A DNA stretch of 27,337 nt from assembly GCA_036568605.1 (NCBI GenBank), contig DATCSE010000435.1, positions 1 to 27,337 of the forward strand, written 5' to 3'. The DNA comes from DATCSE01 sp036568605. Its GTDB lineage: Bacteria; Pseudomonadota; Gammaproteobacteria; Burkholderiales; Burkholderiaceae_C. Both the position numbers and the translations under genes were made by a program. Shown here piece by piece: positions 6,751 to 15,092 of the stretch. The notes below the pieces were generated by a model, which saw only the letters and a program-made list of their open reading frames with translations, did no database searches and had not been told where the DNA came from. Each line of letters begins with the position of its first letter. Within the stretch, counting starts at the first letter, position 1.

Positions 6751-8013
6751 ATGAACAACGCCGCCATGTCCCCGGCCGCCTACGACCTCGCGCCCGCCGC
6801 CGCGATCGCGCTGCTCGGCGCGTTGCTCGCGGCCGTGCCTCTGGCGTGGCTGTGGTGGCGGCATCGCGATGCCGGCACGCGCGGCAGGCTGCATGCGCTG
6901 ACCGTGATGGCGCTGTTCCTGACCTTCGACCTGGTGCTGTTCGGCGCTTTCACGCGGCTGTCGGATTCCGGCCTCGGCTGCCCGGACTGGCCCGGCTGCT
7001 ACGGCAATGCCAGCCCGTTCGGCGCGCACCACGAGATTCAGTCGGCGCAGGCGAGCCTGCCCAGCGGCCCCGTCACGCACGGCAAGGCCTGGATCGAGAT
7101 GACGCACCGCTACCTCGCGACCGCGGTCGGCGCGCTGATCGCGCTGCTCGCGGCCTGGAGCTGGCTCGCGCACCGCCGCCGAAGCGACGCGCCTCGATCA
7201 GTAGCCACGGCGATCTCGCCGTGGTGGGCGACGGCGACGCTCGCGTGGATCTGCCTGCAAGGCGCATTCGGCGCGCTGACCGTGACGATGAAGCTGTACC
7301 CGGCGATCGTCACCGCGCACCTGCTGGGCGGTCTCGTGCTGCTCGCGCTGCTGGTCGTGCAGGACGAGTCGTACCGGCCGGTGCCGCTCGCGCTGCCGGC
7401 CCAGCTGCGGCGCGGTGCGCTCGTCGTCGCGGTGCTTGCGGTTGTGCAGATCGCGCTGGGCGGCTGGGTCAGCACGAACTATGCGGTCCTTGCGTGCCGT
7501 GACTTCCCAACCTGTCAGGGTGCGTGGTGGCCGGCGATGGACTTCGACCACGGCTTCACGCTGCTGCGCGAGCTGGGCGCGGGCAAGGACGGCGGCTACC
7601 TGCCGTTCGCCGCGCTGACCGCGATCCACATGACCCATCGGATCGGCGCGGTCATCGTGCTGGCGGCGCTGGCGGCGCTGGCCTGGGCACTGCACGCGAC
7701 ACGCGATCCCGCGGCGCGCCGCTTCGCGCTGGCGCTGGCCGGCGTCGCGCTGTGGCAGCTGGCAAGCGGGCTCAGCAACGTCGTGCTCGGCTGGCCGCTG
7801 CTGTCGGCGCTGGCGCACACCGGCGGCGCGGCGGCATTGGTCATCGTGCTGACGGCGTTGCTCGTGCGCGCGGCACATGTGCCGCGCTTGCACATGCGGG
7901 AGCACGTTGGCGACCCTACCGCGGGGCTGACCGGGGACCAGGCCGTGGATCAGACCGTGAATCGGCCTGGAATGGCCCCGGTTCGTAAAATCGCGAGTTC
8001 CCGAGCGCCATGA
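6751..8013 (+). CDS. ctaA: Heme A synthase (COX15/CtaA)
   Basis: CtaA oxidises the C8 methyl of heme O to give heme A for subunit I. The 420-residue product has about eight membrane helices in two related halves. Likely heme-ligand His residues are in IEMTHRYLA and IHMTHRIGAV, with others in the AHLLGG and ALAHTGG helices. Cys pairs are seen in GLGCPDWPGCYG and ACRDFPTCQGAWWP. ATG 6751 is the first plausible start 20 bp after the previous gene; ATG 6766 is an alternative. The last 45 or so residues after the final helix look non-conserved and polar and overlap a possible ctaB promoter. The stop overlaps the ctaB start (ATGA). Confidence 0.95.
   Translation: MNNAAMSPAAYDLAPAAAIALLGALLAAVPLAWLWWRHRDAGTRGRLHALTVMALFLTFDLVLFGAFTRLSDSGLGCPDWPGCYGNASPFGAHHEIQSAQASLPSGPVTHGKAWIEMTHRYLATAVGALIALLAAWSWLAHRRRSDAPRSVATAISPWWATATLAWICLQGAFGALTVTMKLYPAIVTAHLLGGLVLLALLVVQDESYRPVPLALPAQLRRGALVVAVLAVVQIALGGWVSTNYAVLACRDFPTCQGAWWPAMDFDHGFTLLRELGAGKDGGYLPFAALTAIHMTHRIGAVIVLAALAALAWALHATRDPAARRFALALAGVALWQLASGLSNVVLGWPLLSALAHTGGAAALVIVLTALLVRAAHVPRLHMREHVGDPTAGLTGDQAVDQTVNRPGMAPVRKIASSRAP
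7986..7991 (+). promoter_or_regulatory. Possible -10 box for ctaB inside the ctaA 3' end
   Basis: TAAAAT, one mismatch from TATAAT, lies 18 bp before the ctaB ATG in an otherwise GC-rich stretch coding for the unusual C-terminal tail of CtaA. No clear -35 element was found. It could give ctaB-sco a promoter of their own; chance occurrence cannot be excluded. Confidence 0.3.
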
Positions 8014-8924
8014 CCGAAGCCGTCGTCCGTCCCGCTGTCCAGCCCGCCACGCTGCCGTCGCGCGTGCGTCAGTTCTACGCGCTGACCAAGCCGCGCGTGG
8101 TGCAGCTCATCGTGTTCTGCGCTGTGATCGGCATGCTGCTCGCGACGCCCGGGCTGCCCGATTGGCGCGTGGCGATCTGCGCGATGCTGGGCATCTGGCT
8201 GGTCGCGGCGGCCGCCGCCGCGTTCAATTGCGTCGTCGAGCAGCACATCGATGCACGCATGGCACGCACCGCCTGGCGTCCGACCGCGCGCGGCGAGCTG
8301 ACGAACACCCAGACGCTGAGCTTCGCCGCACTGCTGTGCGCCGCCGGCAGCGCGCTGCTGTACATCGCGGTGAACCCGCTGACGATGTGGCTGACCTTCG
8401 CGACCTTCGTCGGCTATGCGGTGATCTACACGGTCGTGCTGAAGCCGCTGACGCCGCAGAACATCGTGATCGGCGGCGCCTCGGGCGCGATGCCGCCGGT
8501 GCTCGGCTGGGCCGCGATCCGCGGCGAAGTCGGCGCCGAGGCGATGATCATGTGCCTGATCATCTTCCTGTGGACGCCGCCGCACTTCTGGGCGCTCGCG
8601 CTGTACCGCGCCGAGGACTATCGCCGTGCCGGGCTGCCGATGCTGCCGGTCACGCACGGCTCCGACTTCACGCGGCTGCACATCCTGCTGTACACGCTGG
8701 TGCTGTTCGCCGCGACGCTGCTGCCGTTCGTCTCGGGCATGAGCGGGGCCCTCTACCTGGCCTGCGCCGTCGTGCTGGGCGCGGTGTTCGTTGCGTACGC
8801 GTGGAAGTTGCGGCGTGCATACTCCGATGTGCTGGCGCGCAAGACCTTCCGCTATTCGATCCTGTATCTGTCGCTGCTGTTCGCCGCGATGCTGCTGGAT
8901 CACTACCTGGGCCCGCTGCTGTGA
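8010..8924 (+). CDS. ctaB: Protoheme IX farnesyltransferase (heme O synthase)
   Basis: CtaB/CyoE transfers a farnesyl group to heme B, making heme O, the CtaA substrate. The 304-residue protein is a UbiA-superfamily prenyltransferase with about nine membrane helices. The first polyprenyl-diphosphate binding motif is NCVVEQHIDARMARTAWRP and the second loop motif is YRAEDYRRAGLPMLPV; LTKPRVVQL near the N-terminus is also typical. Its ATG overlaps the ctaA stop by 4 bp (ATGA), which suggests translational coupling of the two enzymes. Its own stop overlaps the sco GTG start. Confidence 0.96.
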   Translation: MTEAVVRPAVQPATLPSRVRQFYALTKPRVVQLIVFCAVIGMLLATPGLPDWRVAICAMLGIWLVAAAAAAFNCVVEQHIDARMARTAWRPTARGELTNTQTLSFAALLCAAGSALLYIAVNPLTMWLTFATFVGYAVIYTVVLKPLTPQNIVIGGASGAMPPVLGWAAIRGEVGAEAMIMCLIIFLWTPPHFWALALYRAEDYRRAGLPMLPVTHGSDFTRLHILLYTLVLFAATLLPFVSGMSGALYLACAVVLGAVFVAYAWKLRRAYSDVLARKTFRYSILYLSLLFAAMLLDHYLGPLL

Positions 8925-9571
8925 ATGCCGTCGATCACCCCTTTGCCCTTCATTCGACTCTTCTCCGCCTGCTCGGCGCCGCTGCCGCGGCCGTGCTGTT
9001 GGCTGTCTCGCTCGCGGCCTGTGATGCGGCGGGCAACAAGCCGGCGCAGAAGCTGCAGTTCAAGGCGACCGACATCACCGGCGCGAACTACGGCCAGTCG
9101 CTCTCGCTGACCGATCAGGACGGTCGGCAGCGCACGCTCGCCGACTTCAAGGGCAAGGTCGTCGTCGTGTTCTTCGGCTACACCCAATGCCCGGACGTCT
9201 GCCCGACAACGATGCTCGAACTGGCGCAGATCAAGAAGACGCTCGGCAAGGACGGCGAGCGGCTGCAGACCGTGTTCATCACGATAGACCCGGAGCGCGA
9301 TACGCCGGCGGTGCTGAAGAGCTACATGGCGAGCTTCGACCCGTCGTTCATCGCACTGCGCGGCACGGTCGAGCAGACGCAGGCGGTCGCGAAGGAGTTC
9401 AAGGTCTTTTTCGCGAAGGTGCCGGGGCGCACGCCGGACAGCTACACGATGGACCACACCGCCGGCTCGTACGTGATCGACGCCGACGGCAAGGTGCGGC
9501 TGTTCGTGCGCTATGGGTCCGGTGCCGAGGCGCTGACGGCGGATCTCAAGACGCTGCTCGCAGCGGGCTGA
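8921..9571 (+). CDS. SCO1/SenC family copper chaperone, lipoprotein
   Basis: Sco proteins deliver copper to, or reduce, the CuA site of subunit II. The 216-residue product begins with a hydrophobic segment ending in a lipobox (SLAAC, Cys34), so it is probably a membrane-anchored lipoprotein. The thioredoxin fold carries FFGYTQCPDVCPTTM, with copper ligands Cys90 and Cys94, and the third ligand His in MDHTAGSYVID. No ATG fits the N-terminus. GTG 8921 overlaps the ctaB TGA (GTGA) and yields a complete signal sequence, so it is the chosen start with coupling to ctaB. It is the last gene of the oxidase assembly block. Confidence 0.94.
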   Translation: MNAVDHPFALHSTLLRLLGAAAAAVLLAVSLAACDAAGNKPAQKLQFKATDITGANYGQSLSLTDQDGRQRTLADFKGKVVVVFFGYTQCPDVCPTTMLELAQIKKTLGKDGERLQTVFITIDPERDTPAVLKSYMASFDPSFIALRGTVEQTQAVAKEFKVFFAKVPGRTPDSYTMDHTAGSYVIDADGKVRLFVRYGSGAEALTADLKTLLAAG

Positions 9572-9589
9572 CGCCCGGGGGCGACAAAA

Positions 9590-9617
9590 GACAACGGCCC
9601 CGAATGGGGCCGTTGTC
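9590..9617. terminator. Bidirectional hairpin terminator between sco and rpoH
   Basis: GACAACGGCCCC and GGGGCCGTTGTC form a perfect 12-bp stem with a GAAT loop, 18 bp after the sco stop and 23 bp from the convergent rpoH stop. T-tracts are short on both sides (GTCGTT on +, GTCTTTTGTC on -). The - strand side is the more terminator-like. Confidence 0.8.
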
Positions 9618-9640
9618 GTTCCGGAGCCGCGTCGCCGGCG

Positions 9641-10582
9641 TTACGCGGTTTCCGCGAGCGCCTTGCGCATCTTCTTCATCGCCGCGACCTCGATCTGGCG
9701 GATCCGCTCGGCACTGACGCCGTATTCGTCGGCCAGCTCGTGCAGCGTCATGCCGCCCGACGCGTCGTCGTTGACCTTCAGCCAGCGCTCTTCGACGATG
9801 CGGCGGCTGCGCGGGTCCAGCGTGTCCAGCGCGAGCGAGATGCCGTCGCCAGCCAGCCAGTCGCGGCTGCGGGCTTCCAGCACGCGGGTCGGTTCGTTCG
9901 ACTCGTCGGCCAGGTACGCGATCGGCGCATAACTCTCTTCGCCGCTGTCGTCGCTCTGCGGCTCCAGCGCGACGTCGCCGCCGGACAGGCGGGTCTCCAT
10001 CTCGAGCACCTCTTCGCGCTTCACGTTCAGCGTGCTCGCGAGCGTGTCGACCTCGCTTTGCGTCAGCGTCGTGCGGTGCGTGTCGATATCCTCGGCGTCG
10101 TCCTTCAGGCTCTGCTTCATCGAGCGCAGGTTGAAGAACAGCTTGCGCTGTGCCTTGGTCGTCGCGACCTTGACCATGCGCCAGTTCTTCAGGATGTACT
10201 CGTGGATCTCGGCCTTGATCCAGTGCATCGCGTAGCTGACCAGGCGCACGCCCTGGTCCGGATCGAAGCGCTTGACGGCCTTCATCAGGCCGACGTTGCC
10301 TTCCTGGATCAGGTCGCCGTGCGGCAGGCCGTAGCCCAGGTACTTGCGCGAGATCGAAACGACCAGCCGCAGGTGCGAGAGCACGAGCTTCCCGGCGGCC
10401 TCGAGGTCGCCGGTGGCGCGCAGCCGCCGCGCGTAGGCGGTTTCTTCCTCCTGCGTCAGGAGTGGAACGCGGTTGACGGCGGAAATGTAGGCGTCCAGGT
10501 TGCCGAGAGACGGCACCAGCGCCCACGGGTCACGGACGGTCAGAGCAGTGGCAGGGGAAACGTTCATGGAAGCATCAGACAC
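9641..10582 (-). CDS. rpoH: RNA polymerase heat-shock sigma factor sigma-32
   Basis: RpoH directs RNA polymerase to heat-shock promoters. The 313-residue product has region 2 with DLIQEGNVGLMKAVKRFDP and SYAMHWIKAEIHEYI, the RpoH box (QRKLFFNLR) that separates it from other group 2/3 sigma factors, and a region 4 helix-turn-helix (LHELADEYGVSAERIRQIE). The start is GTG 10582, not an ATG: AAAGGAG lies six bases upstream (10589-10595). An ATG five codons inside is less well spaced. The leader holds a CIRCE element and a possible promoter. It is about 30 residues longer than the E. coli protein. The 3' end faces sco across a shared terminator. Confidence 0.97.
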   Translation of the reverse strand: MSDASMNVSPATALTVRDPWALVPSLGNLDAYISAVNRVPLLTQEEETAYARRLRATGDLEAAGKLVLSHLRLVVSISRKYLGYGLPHGDLIQEGNVGLMKAVKRFDPDQGVRLVSYAMHWIKAEIHEYILKNWRMVKVATTKAQRKLFFNLRSMKQSLKDDAEDIDTHRTTLTQSEVDTLASTLNVKREEVLEMETRLSGGDVALEPQSDDSGEESYAPIAYLADESNEPTRVLEARSRDWLAGDGISLALDTLDPRSRRIVEERWLKVNDDASGGMTLHELADEYGVSAERIRQIEVAAMKKMRKALAETA

Positions 10583-10588
10583 GCTGAA

Positions 10589-10595
10589 CTCCTTT
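10589..10595 (-). promoter_or_regulatory. Ribosome-binding site deciding the rpoH GTG start
   Basis: AAAGGAG on the - strand, six bases before GTG 10582, is a near-ideal Shine-Dalgarno sequence. It places the start at the GTG and not at the ATG 15 bases downstream. Confidence 0.8.
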
Positions 10596-10609
10596 CGGTT
10601 CCGGAGATA

Positions 10610-10636
10610 TTAGCACTCGACCTCCGAGAGTGCTGA
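10610..10636. promoter_or_regulatory. CIRCE element (HrcA operator) in the rpoH leader
   Basis: TTAGCACTC-N9-GAGTGCTGA is seen on the + strand. The CIRCE consensus is TTAGCACTC-N9-GAGTGCTAA, so 17 of 18 arm positions match with the exact spacer length. It lies 28-54 bases upstream of the rpoH GTG. CIRCE is the binding site of the heat-shock repressor HrcA, and it can also form a hairpin in the mRNA leader. The match is far better than chance, so I infer HrcA control of rpoH; hrcA itself is not in the window. Confidence 0.88.
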
Positions 10637-10682
10637 TCAGCTCCTTCAATCGGTGCGATCGTCTGGATCGAAGCATCTTAAA

Positions 10683-10715
10683 GTGAGCATATACTCACAA
10701 ATTCCGCCTTGTCGC
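10683..10715 (-). promoter_or_regulatory. Possible rpoH promoter overlapping a 16-bp palindrome
   Basis: On the - strand GCGACA (10715-10710) and TATATG (10693-10688) are 16 bp apart and each match four of six consensus bases for sigma-70 -35 and -10 boxes. The -10 box sits inside GTGAG-N6-CTCAC (10683-10698), a perfect 5-bp inverted repeat that could bind a regulator. Transcription from here would give rpoH a leader of about 100 bases containing the CIRCE element. Weak as a promoter prediction. Confidence 0.3.
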
Positions 10716-10722
10716 TCCGGGC

Positions 10723-13700
10723 TTAGCTGAAAGCCGTATCCATCCGCTCGAGCAGGTCGTCGAGCACGCCCAGCAACTCGCTGACGTTCACCGGCTTGGT
10801 CAGGTAGTGCGCCGCACCGGCCTCGAACGCGGCGTCGATCTGGTTCGCGAGCGCGTCGGCCGAAACGATGACGATCGGGATGCCGGCCGTGCGCCGGTCC
10901 GCCTTCAGATGGCGCAGCAGCTCCATGCCGCTGATGTCGGGCAGGTGCATGTCCAGCAGGATCAGGTCGGGCAGCTTCTGGCGCACCGCGGCCAGGCCGT
11001 CGAGGCCGGTGATGGACACCGACAGCTCGACCTGCGGCCGCTGCGCGAGGATGCCGCGCATCACCTCGATGTTGGTCTCGTTGTCCTCGACGTAGTGGAT
11101 GTGGCGGCGGTGGTAATCAGCCGCCGACGGTGCCAGCGCGTCCAGCCCCGACGGCTGCGTGGCCGGGCTCGGCGCGCACGGCAGGCTCAGGATGAACGAC
11201 GAGCCCTTGCCGGCGACGCTCTTCGCGCGCAGCGAACCGCCCATCAGCTCGGCCAGGCGCTGGCTGATCACCAGCCCGATGCCGGTGCCCTCCAGCGTCG
11301 AGCGCTCGCGCCCGAGCCGGTTGAACGGCTGGAACAGCTCGGCCATCTGCTCCGGCGTCATGCCCAGCCCGGTGTCGGTCACCGCGATCTCGACCTGTTC
11401 GGCACTCTCGCGGCGGCTCGCGATGTGGATGCGCCCGCCATCGACGTTGTACTTGACCGCGTTGCTCAGCAGGTTGGTCAGGATCTGCTTCACCCGGGTC
11501 GCGTCGCCCAGCATGTTCGGCGTGTCGTCGCCCAGCTCCTGCAGGATCAGGATGCGCCGCCGCTTGGCATCGCCCTCGATCAGCGACACCGACGCGGCCA
11601 GCACGTCGGCCAGGTGCAGCGTCTCGGTATGCAGCCGCAGGTTGCCCGATTCGATGCGCGAAAGGTCCAGCACGTCGTTGATCATCTCGAGCAGGTGCCA
11701 GCCGGCCTGCTGGATCTGGACGACCCACGGCTGCTGCGCAGGGGTCAGCGGATGCCGCACGTCGAGCTCGAGCAACTGCGCGAAGCCCAGCATCGCGTTC
11801 AGCGGCGTGCGCAGCTCGTGGCTCATGCGCGAGAGGAAATCGCTTTTCGCGCGGTTCGACGCCTCGGCCGCTTCGCGCGCACGCTCGGCCTCCTCGAGCT
11901 TCAGGTGTTCGGTGATGTCCTCGACGACGCCGAGGATGCGCCGCGGCTGGCCGTGCGCGTCGCGCAGCAGCGAGACCGTGTTCTGCACCCAGATCGTCTG
12001 CCCGTGCTTGGAGATGTAGCGCTTGTGCCGCCGGTACATCGGGATCTCGCCGCGCACCAGTTGAGCGGTGAGCTCCTCGTCCTGCGTCACGTCCTCGGGG
12101 TGCGTGTACTGGGCGGCCGACATCGCGAGCAGCTCGTCCTCGCGGTACCCGGTCATCTCGCAGAAGCGCGGATTGGTCTGCTTCACGTTGCCGCGCAGGT
12201 CGGTGTAGATCACGCCGATCGGCACGTGGTTCAGGATCGTGCGAAAGCGCTGTTCGCTCTCGCGCAGCGCGGCCTCGGCGATCTCGCGCTCTTGGACCTC
12301 GGCCTGCAGCGCCGCGGTGCGTTCCTGGACCGCGGTCTCGATGCGCCGGGTGCGGCCGGTCACGGTCAGCAGAAAGCCGCCCAGCATCGCGGTGGACAGC
12401 AGACCGACCAACGCGAACAGCCAGACGTCGGCGCTGTTCGCGCCGGGGATCGCGCTGGGCTTGGCCGACACGCGCAGCTCCCATTCGCGTCCGGCATACG
12501 GCAGGGTGTGCAGGTTCAGGTAGCTGCTGGTCTGCGACTCGCATCCTGGCGTGCCGATCAGGCGCTGGCGCGGCTCAACCAAGCCACGGTCGACCAGGCA
12601 CAGGTTCAGGTAGGCCGGGATCTGCGGCGTCAGCTCGCTCATGATCCGGTCCAGCCGCAGCGTGACGAACACCAGGCCCAGTGCCTTGTCGGGGCTGGGC
12701 GCATCGCCCGCCGCGCGCTGGTAGACCGCCTGGTAGACGACGACCCCGCGCTCGTGGGCCGCCTGCTGCGTCAGCCGGAACCCCGCGGTGGCTGCCGGCC
12801 GGCCGGTGCGCAGCGCCTCGTCGATCGCGCGCCGCGCCGCCGGGATCGAGCGCGAGTTGACGCCCAGCGCCGCGGCGTTGTCCTCGATCGGCTCGATGAA
12901 GCGCAGCGCGGTGACGTCATCGTCGGCCGCGGCGATCGAGCCGCCGTCGGCAGCTTCCTTGCGGTCGAAGACGTGGTAGTCGGCAAACCCATCGGCGCGC
13001 GCTCGCGCTTCGAGTGCCGGGATGTCGGCGCGCCGAATCCGCTCGAGCCAGCCGATCGCGCGCAAGGAGCCCGACCCCAGCCACGGCCGGGCGGCAATTT
13101 GCAGCTCCTCGCGCGTGACGTCGTCCGACGCCATGTAGACGCCGCGTACTGCCCGCAGCGCCAGCAGCGGCTCGCGCAGTTGCGCGCTGACCGCGAGCGA
13201 CGCACTCGAGGCGTCGCGCTCGAACGCTGTCGAGATCCGCTCGCGGTTCCAGCGTGCAACCTGCAGGATGCCCAGCGTCAGCAGCACCGTCACGATCACC
13301 AGCGTCAGCCCGACGCTGAGGCGCCGCGGTGCCCAGGCGTCGCGGGGCTTCGCGAACAGCGTCAGCACGATGGGCGTTGCGATCAGCACCCCCAGCACGT
13401 CGCCGATCCACCAGGTGCCCCAGGTCAGCGGCAGCGAGGCCGTGGACCGGCCCCGCGACCACATGAGCGCAGTGGCGAGCGTCGCGTTGATCAGGCACGA
13501 GACCACCGAGGCGCCGAGGAAGAACGTGACGTCGCGCGGTTCGGTCAGCGTCAGTGGCTGGCGCACGAAACGCCGGATCAGCGCCGCGCCGGCCCATGCC
13601 TGCAGCGTCGCGCCCAGCGTGATCGTCGCTGGCAGCGCCCAGGTTGCCGGGTTCAGCTGCGGGCCCTGCAGGCCGGCGAGGATGTTGGTCGCGAACGCCG

Positions 13701-13917
13701 CGAGCGCGACCGCGATCAGCATCCGCGGCCCGTACATCAGCACGCAGGCCAGCGCGATGCCGGCTGCCGGGTACAGCGGCGTCGAGTAGGCCGGCGGTAT
13801 GGCGAGCCGCAGCGACCCGGCCGCGACGACGAAGTACGCGATCGCGGTCGCCGCCAGCGGGACTGCCCAGGGCTCGGAACGCGTGGGGGTCGGGTTCTGC
13901 AAGATCGTCGGCGTCAA
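10723..13917 (-). CDS. Hybrid sensor histidine kinase: MASE1-CHASE-PAS-HisKA-HATPase-REC
   Basis: A 1064-residue hybrid kinase. The N-terminus is a MASE1-type block of about eight helices (roughly residues 15-215), followed by a periplasmic CHASE domain (about 240-470) and a further helix near 485-510. A coiled coil leads to a PAS domain (about 560-680; GVIYTDLRGNVKQTNPRF). The H-box is SHELRTPLNAMLGF, with the phospho-His near residue 697. The ATPase domain has LLSNAVKYN, DTGLGMTP and GTGIGLVISQRL. A C-terminal receiver has the phospho-Asp in LLDMHLPDISG near residue 988. No partner response regulator is adjacent, so output and ligand are unknown. The chosen start is TTG 13917; no ATG occurs before residue 61. 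It lies 80 bp after ychF. Confidence 0.93.
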   Translation of the reverse strand: MTPTILQNPTPTRSEPWAVPLAATAIAYFVVAAGSLRLAIPPAYSTPLYPAAGIALACVLMYGPRMLIAVALAAFATNILAGLQGPQLNPATWALPATITLGATLQAWAGAALIRRFVRQPLTLTEPRDVTFFLGASVVSCLINATLATALMWSRGRSTASLPLTWGTWWIGDVLGVLIATPIVLTLFAKPRDAWAPRRLSVGLTLVIVTVLLTLGILQVARWNRERISTAFERDASSASLAVSAQLREPLLALRAVRGVYMASDDVTREELQIAARPWLGSGSLRAIGWLERIRRADIPALEARARADGFADYHVFDRKEAADGGSIAAADDDVTALRFIEPIEDNAAALGVNSRSIPAARRAIDEALRTGRPAATAGFRLTQQAAHERGVVVYQAVYQRAAGDAPSPDKALGLVFVTLRLDRIMSELTPQIPAYLNLCLVDRGLVEPRQRLIGTPGCESQTSSYLNLHTLPYAGREWELRVSAKPSAIPGANSADVWLFALVGLLSTAMLGGFLLTVTGRTRRIETAVQERTAALQAEVQEREIAEAALRESEQRFRTILNHVPIGVIYTDLRGNVKQTNPRFCEMTGYREDELLAMSAAQYTHPEDVTQDEELTAQLVRGEIPMYRRHKRYISKHGQTIWVQNTVSLLRDAHGQPRRILGVVEDITEHLKLEEAERAREAAEASNRAKSDFLSRMSHELRTPLNAMLGFAQLLELDVRHPLTPAQQPWVVQIQQAGWHLLEMINDVLDLSRIESGNLRLHTETLHLADVLAASVSLIEGDAKRRRILILQELGDDTPNMLGDATRVKQILTNLLSNAVKYNVDGGRIHIASRRESAEQVEIAVTDTGLGMTPEQMAELFQPFNRLGRERSTLEGTGIGLVISQRLAELMGGSLRAKSVAGKGSSFILSLPCAPSPATQPSGLDALAPSAADYHRRHIHYVEDNETNIEVMRGILAQRPQVELSVSITGLDGLAAVRQKLPDLILLDMHLPDISGMELLRHLKADRRTAGIPIVIVSADALANQIDAAFEAGAAHYLTKPVNVSELLGVLDDLLERMDTAFS

Positions 13918-13997
13918 CGTCGGCGCGCCGAGCCTAACACCGTGGCCGGCAACCGGGGTGGCGAATTCGAAACGACGAAAGCCGGACTGCCCGTGGG

Positions 13998-15092
13998 TCA
14001 GACGTTGAACAGGAAGTTCAGCACGTCGCCGTCCTTGACGACGTAGTCCTTCCCTTCGGCGCGCATGCGCCCGGCGTCCTTCGCGCCCTGCTCGCCGCGA
14101 TGGGCGACGTAGTCGTCGAACGCGATCGTCTGGGCGCGGATGAAGCCGCGCTCGAAGTCCGTGTGGATCACGCCGGCGGCCTGCGGCGCGGTGTCGCCGA
14201 CATGGATGGTCCAGGCGCGCACTTCCTTGACGCCGGCCGTGAAGTAGGTCTGCAGCCCCAGCAGCTTGAACGCCGCGCGGATCAGCCGGTTCAGGCCGGG
14301 CTCGTCCTGCCCCATCTCATGCAGGAACAGCATCCGGTCCTCGTCGCTCATGTCGGCCAGATCGGCCTCGGTCTTCGCGCAGATCGCGACCACCGGCGCC
14401 TTCTGCGCGTCCGCATACGCGCGCAGCTTGTCGAGCAGCGGGTTGTTCTCGAAGCCGTTCTCGGCGACGTTGCCGACGAACATCGCCGGCTTCGCGGTGA
14501 TCAGGCACAGCGGCTTGAGCACCGCGAGCTCCTCCTTGCTGAACGCGATCGAGCGCACCGGCTTTGCCTCGTTCAGGGAAGCCTGACACTTGTTCAGCAC
14601 GTCGACCAGGCGCTGCGCGTCCTTGTCGTTGCCGGCCTTCGCGACCTTCACGTAGCGCGCGAGGCTCTTCTCGACCGTCGCGAGGTCGGCCAGGCACAGC
14701 TCGGTCTGGATCACCTCGATGTCGGCAATCGGGTCGACCTTGCCGGCGACGTGCACGACGTTCTCGTCCTCGAAGCAGCGCACGACGTTGACGATCGCGT
14801 CGGTCTCGCGGATGTGCGCGAGGAACTGGTTGCCCAGCCCTTCGCCCTTGGACGCTCCGGCGACCAGCCCGGCGATGTCGACGAACTCGACGATCGCCGG
14901 CACGATGCGCTCCGGCTTCACGATCTCGGCCAACGCGGCGAGCCGCGGGTCCGGCAGCTCGACGATGCCCACGTTCGGCTCGATCGTGCAGAACGGGTAG
15001 TTCTCGGCGGCGATCCCGGCTTTGGTCAGCGCGTTGAAGAGGGTGGACTTGCCGACATTGGGCAGGCCCACGATGCCGCATTTGAGGCTCAT
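13998..15092 (-). CDS. ychF: Redox-regulated ribosome-binding ATPase YchF (Obg/OLA1 family)
   Basis: YchF is a TRAFAC-class P-loop protein that prefers ATP and associates with ribosomes. The 364-residue protein has the P-loop GLPNVGKS (residues 8-15), DIAGLVAGASKGEGLGNQFL as G3 and following region, and NVAE in place of the usual NKxD, which explains the ATP preference in this family. The C-terminal TGS domain includes GVKEVRAWTI and GFIRAQTIAFDDY. Length is normal. No strong Shine-Dalgarno precedes ATG 15092. Upstream on the - strand a TAAAAT box (15134-15129) is a possible -10 element. It is divergent from the pirin gene. Confidence 0.97.
   Translation of the reverse strand: MSLKCGIVGLPNVGKSTLFNALTKAGIAAENYPFCTIEPNVGIVELPDPRLAALAEIVKPERIVPAIVEFVDIAGLVAGASKGEGLGNQFLAHIRETDAIVNVVRCFEDENVVHVAGKVDPIADIEVIQTELCLADLATVEKSLARYVKVAKAGNDKDAQRLVDVLNKCQASLNEAKPVRSIAFSKEELAVLKPLCLITAKPAMFVGNVAENGFENNPLLDKLRAYADAQKAPVVAICAKTEADLADMSDEDRMLFLHEMGQDEPGLNRLIRAAFKLLGLQTYFTAGVKEVRAWTIHVGDTAPQAAGVIHTDFERGFIRAQTIAFDDYVAHRGEQGAKDAGRMRAEGKDYVVKDGDVLNFLFNV

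Noticed and set aside
7205..7224. 9-bp stem hairpin CCACGGCGA-TC-TCGCCGTGG inside ctaA
   Set aside because: Lies within coding sequence between helices, without a T-tract; unlikely to be a terminator.
10807..14046. 1079-codon open frame on the + strand opposite the histidine kinase
   Set aside because: Its composition is Arg/Gln/Asp-rich low-complexity typical of the antisense of high-GC genes, with no domain or membrane pattern; the - strand reading has full kinase motifs.
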